Shown here piece after piece: positions 61,226 to 64,000 of a DNA stretch of 64,000 nucleotides (positions are counted from its first letter, which is position 1; every line of letters begins with the position of its first letter). The translations under genes were made by a program, and so were the position numbers. A model generated the notes under the pieces. It saw only the letters and a program-made list of their open reading frames with translations, searched no databases and was not told where the DNA came from. Origin of the DNA: Nioella sp965215655 (GTDB lineage Bacteria; Pseudomonadota; Alphaproteobacteria; Rhodobacterales; Rhodobacteraceae); assembly GCF_965215655.1 (NCBI RefSeq), contig NZ_OZ244111.1, positions 682,001 through 746,000 on the forward strand, in the 5' to 3' direction.

Positions 61226-61238
61226 AGGGGTAGGGATT

Positions 61239-62672
61239 ATGGAATTCGGATTCACGACGGCGGCCTATGTGGTCGCGGCGGTTCTCTTCATCCTTTCGCT
61301 GGGCGGTCTGTCCGGGCAGGAAAGCGCGAAACGCGCGGTGTGGTATGGCATTGCGGGCATGGCGCTGGCGGTCTTCGCGACCCTTATCGGTCCCGGATCG
61401 GGGCTGTGGCTGCTGTCGATCATCCTGATCGCGGGCGGCGGTATCATTGGCTGGTACGTGGCCAAGAAGGTCGAGATGACCGAGATGCCGCAGCTTGTGG
61501 CGGCGATGCACTCGCTGGTGGGCCTTGCAGCCGTGTTCGTGGGCTTCAACGCCCATTTCGAACTGGTCCGCGTGCTGGGCATGGAGCCGGAGGCGCGCGA
61601 GGCGCTGACCGGCTTTGCCGAACTGCTGGCCCACAAGTCGGTGGTTGAGCAGAACATCCTGCGGGTCGAGCTGTTCCTGGGCATCTTCATCGGGGCGGTG
61701 ACCTTCACCGGGTCGGTGGTGGCCTATGGCAAGCTGGCGGGCAAGCTGACCTCGGCGGCGACCAAGCTGCCCGGCGGTCACGCGCTGAACGCGGGCGCGG
61801 CGGCTTTGTCGGTCATCTGCCTGATCTGGTACTTCAACTCGGGCGGCTTCTTCCCGCTGTTCATCATGACGCTGGCGGCGCTCTTCATCGGCTATCACCT
61901 GATCATGGGCATCGGCGGTGCCGACATGCCGGTGGTGGTGTCGATGCTGAACAGCTATTCGGGCTGGGCCGCGGCGGCGATTGGCTTCTCGCTCGGCAAC
62001 GACCTGCTGATTGTTGTGGGGGCGCTGGTCGGCTCCTCCGGTGCGATCCTGTCCTACATCATGTGCAAGGCGATGAACCGGTCCTTCATCAGTGTGATCC
62101 TTGGCGGCTTTGGCGGCACCGCGGGCCCCGCGATGGAGATCGAGGGCGAGCAGGTGGCGATTGACGCCGATGGCGTGGCGACAGCCCTCAATGAGGCTGA
62201 CAGCGTGATCATCGTGCCGGGCTACGGCATGGCGGTGGCGCAGGCGCAATCGGCGGTGGCCGACCTGACGCGCAAGCTGCGCGCGGCAGGCAAGGAGGTG
62301 CGCTTTGCGATCCACCCCGTTGCGGGCCGTCTGCCGGGGCATATGAACGTGCTGCTGGCGGAAGCCAAAGTGCCCTATGACATCGTGATGGAAATGGACG
62401 AGATCAACGAGGACTTCCCCTCGACCGACGTGGTTATCGTGATTGGCTCCAACGACATCGTGAACCCGGCGGCGCAGGAAGACCCCAACAGCCCCATCGC
62501 CGGCATGCCGGTGCTGGAGGTTTGGAAAGCCAAGCAGGTCTTCGTGTCCAAGCGCGGGCAGGGCACCGGCTATTCCGGCATCGAGAACCCGCTGTTCTAC
62601 AAGGAGAACACGCGCATGTTCTACGGTGACGCAAAGGCCAGCATCGACTCGCTTCTGCCAAAGATCAGCTGA
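61239..62672 (+). CDS. pntB: NAD(P) transhydrogenase subunit beta
   Basis: 477 aa. Membrane part residues 1-260 with about nine helices; domain III binds NADP, with VIIVPGYGMAVAQAQSAVAD, AIHPVAGRLPGHMNVLLAEA and GSNDIVNPAAQEDPNSPIAG. Complete two-gene pntAB operon closed by the 62695-62723 terminator. Confidence 0.96.
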   Translation: MEFGFTTAAYVVAAVLFILSLGGLSGQESAKRAVWYGIAGMALAVFATLIGPGSGLWLLSIILIAGGGIIGWYVAKKVEMTEMPQLVAAMHSLVGLAAVFVGFNAHFELVRVLGMEPEAREALTGFAELLAHKSVVEQNILRVELFLGIFIGAVTFTGSVVAYGKLAGKLTSAATKLPGGHALNAGAAALSVICLIWYFNSGGFFPLFIMTLAALFIGYHLIMGIGGADMPVVVSMLNSYSGWAAAAIGFSLGNDLLIVVGALVGSSGAILSYIMCKAMNRSFISVILGGFGGTAGPAMEIEGEQVAIDADGVATALNEADSVIIVPGYGMAVAQAQSAVADLTRKLRAAGKEVRFAIHPVAGRLPGHMNVLLAEAKVPYDIVMEMDEINEDFPSTDVVIVIGSNDIVNPAAQEDPNSPIAGMPVLEVWKAKQVFVSKRGQGTGYSGIENPLFYKENTRMFYGDAKASIDSLLPKIS

Positions 62673-62694
62673 CGCCCGTCGAACCTGAAATCGG

Positions 62695-62728
62695 AAAGCC
62701 CCGAGGTCTGGCCTCGGGGCTTTTTCTT
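62695..62728 (+). terminator. Terminator of pntAB
   Basis: AAAGCCCCGAGG (62695-62706) pairs perfectly with CCTCGGGGCTTT (62712-62723), 5-nt loop, then TTC; classic intrinsic terminator. Confidence 0.93.
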
Positions 62729-62750
62729 TGGTTGGGCGACGCGTCTGGTG

Positions 62751-62785
62751 CGGAAGCGTTCCGATCACGGGAGAATTCCATTCTC
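62751..62785. promoter_or_regulatory. Two inverted repeats upstream of iolG
   Basis: CGGAAGCGTTCCG (62751-62763) and GAGAATTCCATTCTC (62771-62785), 7 bp apart, upstream of iolG. They recall the GGAA...TTCC type of IolR (RpiR family) sites, but spacing differs. Operator is inferred. Confidence 0.4.
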
Positions 62786-62901
62786 GTCACATTTCCCCGC
62801 TGTCCGTGAGAGCCGTCGTTCCAATCTGGACAAACCCTGCATTGTTGACCGGCGGCTTTTCCGAGAGGCTGTCCATAAAACGGATGTAAGGGAGGGGCGC
62901 G

Positions 62902-63906
62902 ATGCTTCGCTTCGGAATAATCGGCACCGGTCGGATCGGCGACATGCATGCGCGTCTTGTGGCGTTGCAGCCCGATGCGCGGGTGACCTGGTGTTATGAC
63001 GTGTTCGAGGAAAGCGCCGCACGGACCGCCGCCGCCGTGGGGGCGCGGGCGACGACCGATCTGGATGCGCTGCTCGGGGCCGATGATGTCGACGCGGTGC
63101 TGATCGCCTCGCCCACCAATACCCATGTGGGGATGATCCTGCGCTCTGCCGAGGCGGGCAAGCCGATCCTGTGCGAGAAGCCCATTGATGTCGATATCGA
63201 GAAGGTCGAGGAGTGCCGCGAGAAGCTGGCCGCCTTCGATGTTCCGCTGCAACTTGGTTTCAACCGGCGGTTCGATCCCAGCCACGCAGGCGTGCAAAAG
63301 GCCGTCGCGGCAGGCGAGGTCGGGGCGCTGGAACTGCTTGTCATCACAAGCAGGGACCCGGGGCCTCCTCCCCCCCGGGCGATCTTGGAGGCCTGTGGCG
63401 GCCTGTTCCGCGACACCACGATCCACGATATGGACATGGCGCGGTTTGTCCTGGGCGAGGAGCCGGTCGAGGTTTTCGCCATGGCCGCCAACCGGGTCGA
63501 TCCGATCTTTGCGGAACTGGGCGACGTGGATACCGCGATGATCGTGATGCGCACCGCATCGGGCGCGCTGTGCCATATCAACAACTCGCGCCGCACCAAT
63601 TACGGCTATGACCAGCGGGTGGAGGCCTTCGGGGCCGACGGCATGGTGCGGTCGAACAACCACCGCCCGACCGAGGTGTCGCGACACGGGGCAGGCGGGA
63701 CGGCGACGAAGGATGAGTTGCTCTATTTCTTCATCGAGCGTTACCGTGCCGCCTACGAGGCCGAGATCCGCGATTTCATCGACCAGGTGACGGCGGGCAA
63801 ACCGCCGAACGTGACATTCGAGGACGGGCGGCGCGCGCTGCTTCTGTCCGAGGCGGCGCTGAAATCCTACCAGACCAACAAGCCGGTGGAGGTGACTTAC
63901 GCATGA
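62902..63906 (+). CDS. iolG: myo-Inositol 2-dehydrogenase (Gfo/Idh/MocA family)
   Basis: 334 aa NAD-dependent sugar-alcohol dehydrogenase. Rossmann FGIIGTGRIGDMHARLVA, CEKPIDVDIEKVEECREKLA with the active Lys, GFNRRFDPSH, GGLFRDTTIHDMDMARFVLG with His/Asp catalytic region. RBS GGGAGG. Overlaps the next gene by 4 bp, so an inositol operon is likely. Confidence 0.88.
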   Translation: MLRFGIIGTGRIGDMHARLVALQPDARVTWCYDVFEESAARTAAAVGARATTDLDALLGADDVDAVLIASPTNTHVGMILRSAEAGKPILCEKPIDVDIEKVEECREKLAAFDVPLQLGFNRRFDPSHAGVQKAVAAGEVGALELLVITSRDPGPPPPRAILEACGGLFRDTTIHDMDMARFVLGEEPVEVFAMAANRVDPIFAELGDVDTAMIVMRTASGALCHINNSRRTNYGYDQRVEAFGADGMVRSNNHRPTEVSRHGAGGTATKDELLYFFIERYRAAYEAEIRDFIDQVTAGKPPNVTFEDGRRALLLSEAALKSYQTNKPVEVTYA

Positions 63907-64000
63907 CCGACTATCAAAGCCCCTATGGCAGTGCCGCCTATCACGCGGCGTCCGAGGATGATGTTCCGCTAGACCGGCATTTCGCGGGCAAGGTGGCGGT
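63903..64000 (+). CDS. Gene cut by window end, possible inositol-operon member
   Basis: Begins at ATG 63903, overlapping the iolG stop (ATGA). The visible 32 residues start MTDYQSPYGSAAYHAASEDD and reach FAGKVAV. Such a GKVAV ending is the usual start of an SDR Rossmann strand, so a short-chain dehydrogenase is possible, but too little is seen. Confidence 0.4.
   Translation, partial: MTDYQSPYGSAAYHAASEDDVPLDRHFAGKVA

Noticed and set aside
1..64000. tRNA or rRNA genes
   Set aside because: Candidate GTTCGAA-type strings (for example near 15466 and 10271) are inside coding genes and lack cloverleaf partners.

Overview
The window is high-GC chromosomal DNA from an alphaproteobacterium, most likely Rhodobacterales (Roseobacter/Rhodobacter relatives). 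Lineage markers are a GcrA cell-cycle regulator, a Tad/Flp pilus locus with several pilins, two DUF6455 proteins, DUF4389, DUF3422 and DUF484 proteins, phosphatidylcholine synthase, an RTX protein ending in a Hint domain, and a CCUCCUCCC-loop small RNA. The species cannot be named from sequence alone. No rRNA, tRNA, CRISPR array, insertion sequence, prophage or replication origin was seen.

Layout. Bases 1-4449 (minus strand) are the pilin end of a tad locus: seven Flp-type pilin genes, then cpaB and the start of cpaC, which runs off the left edge. Four pilins encode identical proteins and lie in a 404-bp tandem repeat that is almost perfect at DNA level. Bases 4754-26859 are mostly housekeeping: two lytic transglycosylases, an LprI-like secreted protein, scoAB CoA-transferase, a class II HDAC-like deacetylase, DUF167, DksA/TraR-like, sulfotransferase, DUF6455 pair, DgkA, IMPACT family, CDGSH, DCC family, rimO, AsmA, gcrA, EamA exporter, cytochrome c-prime, a frameshifted hydrolase, argF/argD, a thioesterase, and divergent metF and a LysR gene. 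Bases 27146-33208 hold a 2020-residue secreted RTX/Hint protein, followed by suhB and an orphan Flp-like pilin. Bases 34531-35386 carry a compact regulatory island: a tiny ORF, a CcsR/cuckoo-like sRNA with its own terminator, a small secreted protein, and three copies of a GTGTA-N5-TACAC operator. After pcs, xerC/DUF484, fsa and priA comes a peptide-type ABC importer (41783-47566, minus). Divergent from it is a catabolic operon of an ArgE-like deacetylase, a DadA-like oxidase and three tandem M20D amidohydrolases, then a methyltransferase. The right end has moaA, a lipoprotein, an acyl-CoA synthetase, DUF3422, pntAB, and the start of an inositol operon (iolG plus a cut gene).

How genes may work together. 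The importer and the divergent hydrolases and oxidase look like one module for uptake and hydrolysis of N-acylated or peptide-like amino compounds (inference from context). metF and the LysR gene form a classic divergent methionine pair. pntAB supplies NADPH. The pilin array points to selection for pilin dosage or antigenic material.

Most notable non-genic signals: (1) a family of intergenic loci, each with three perfect palindromes whose arms differ at one position, found three times; (2) a 53-bp GTACACCCCC-type intergenic repeat found twice; (3) the CCUCCUCCC sRNA with a palindromic operator placed on its -10 box; (4) the 404-bp pilin amplification.
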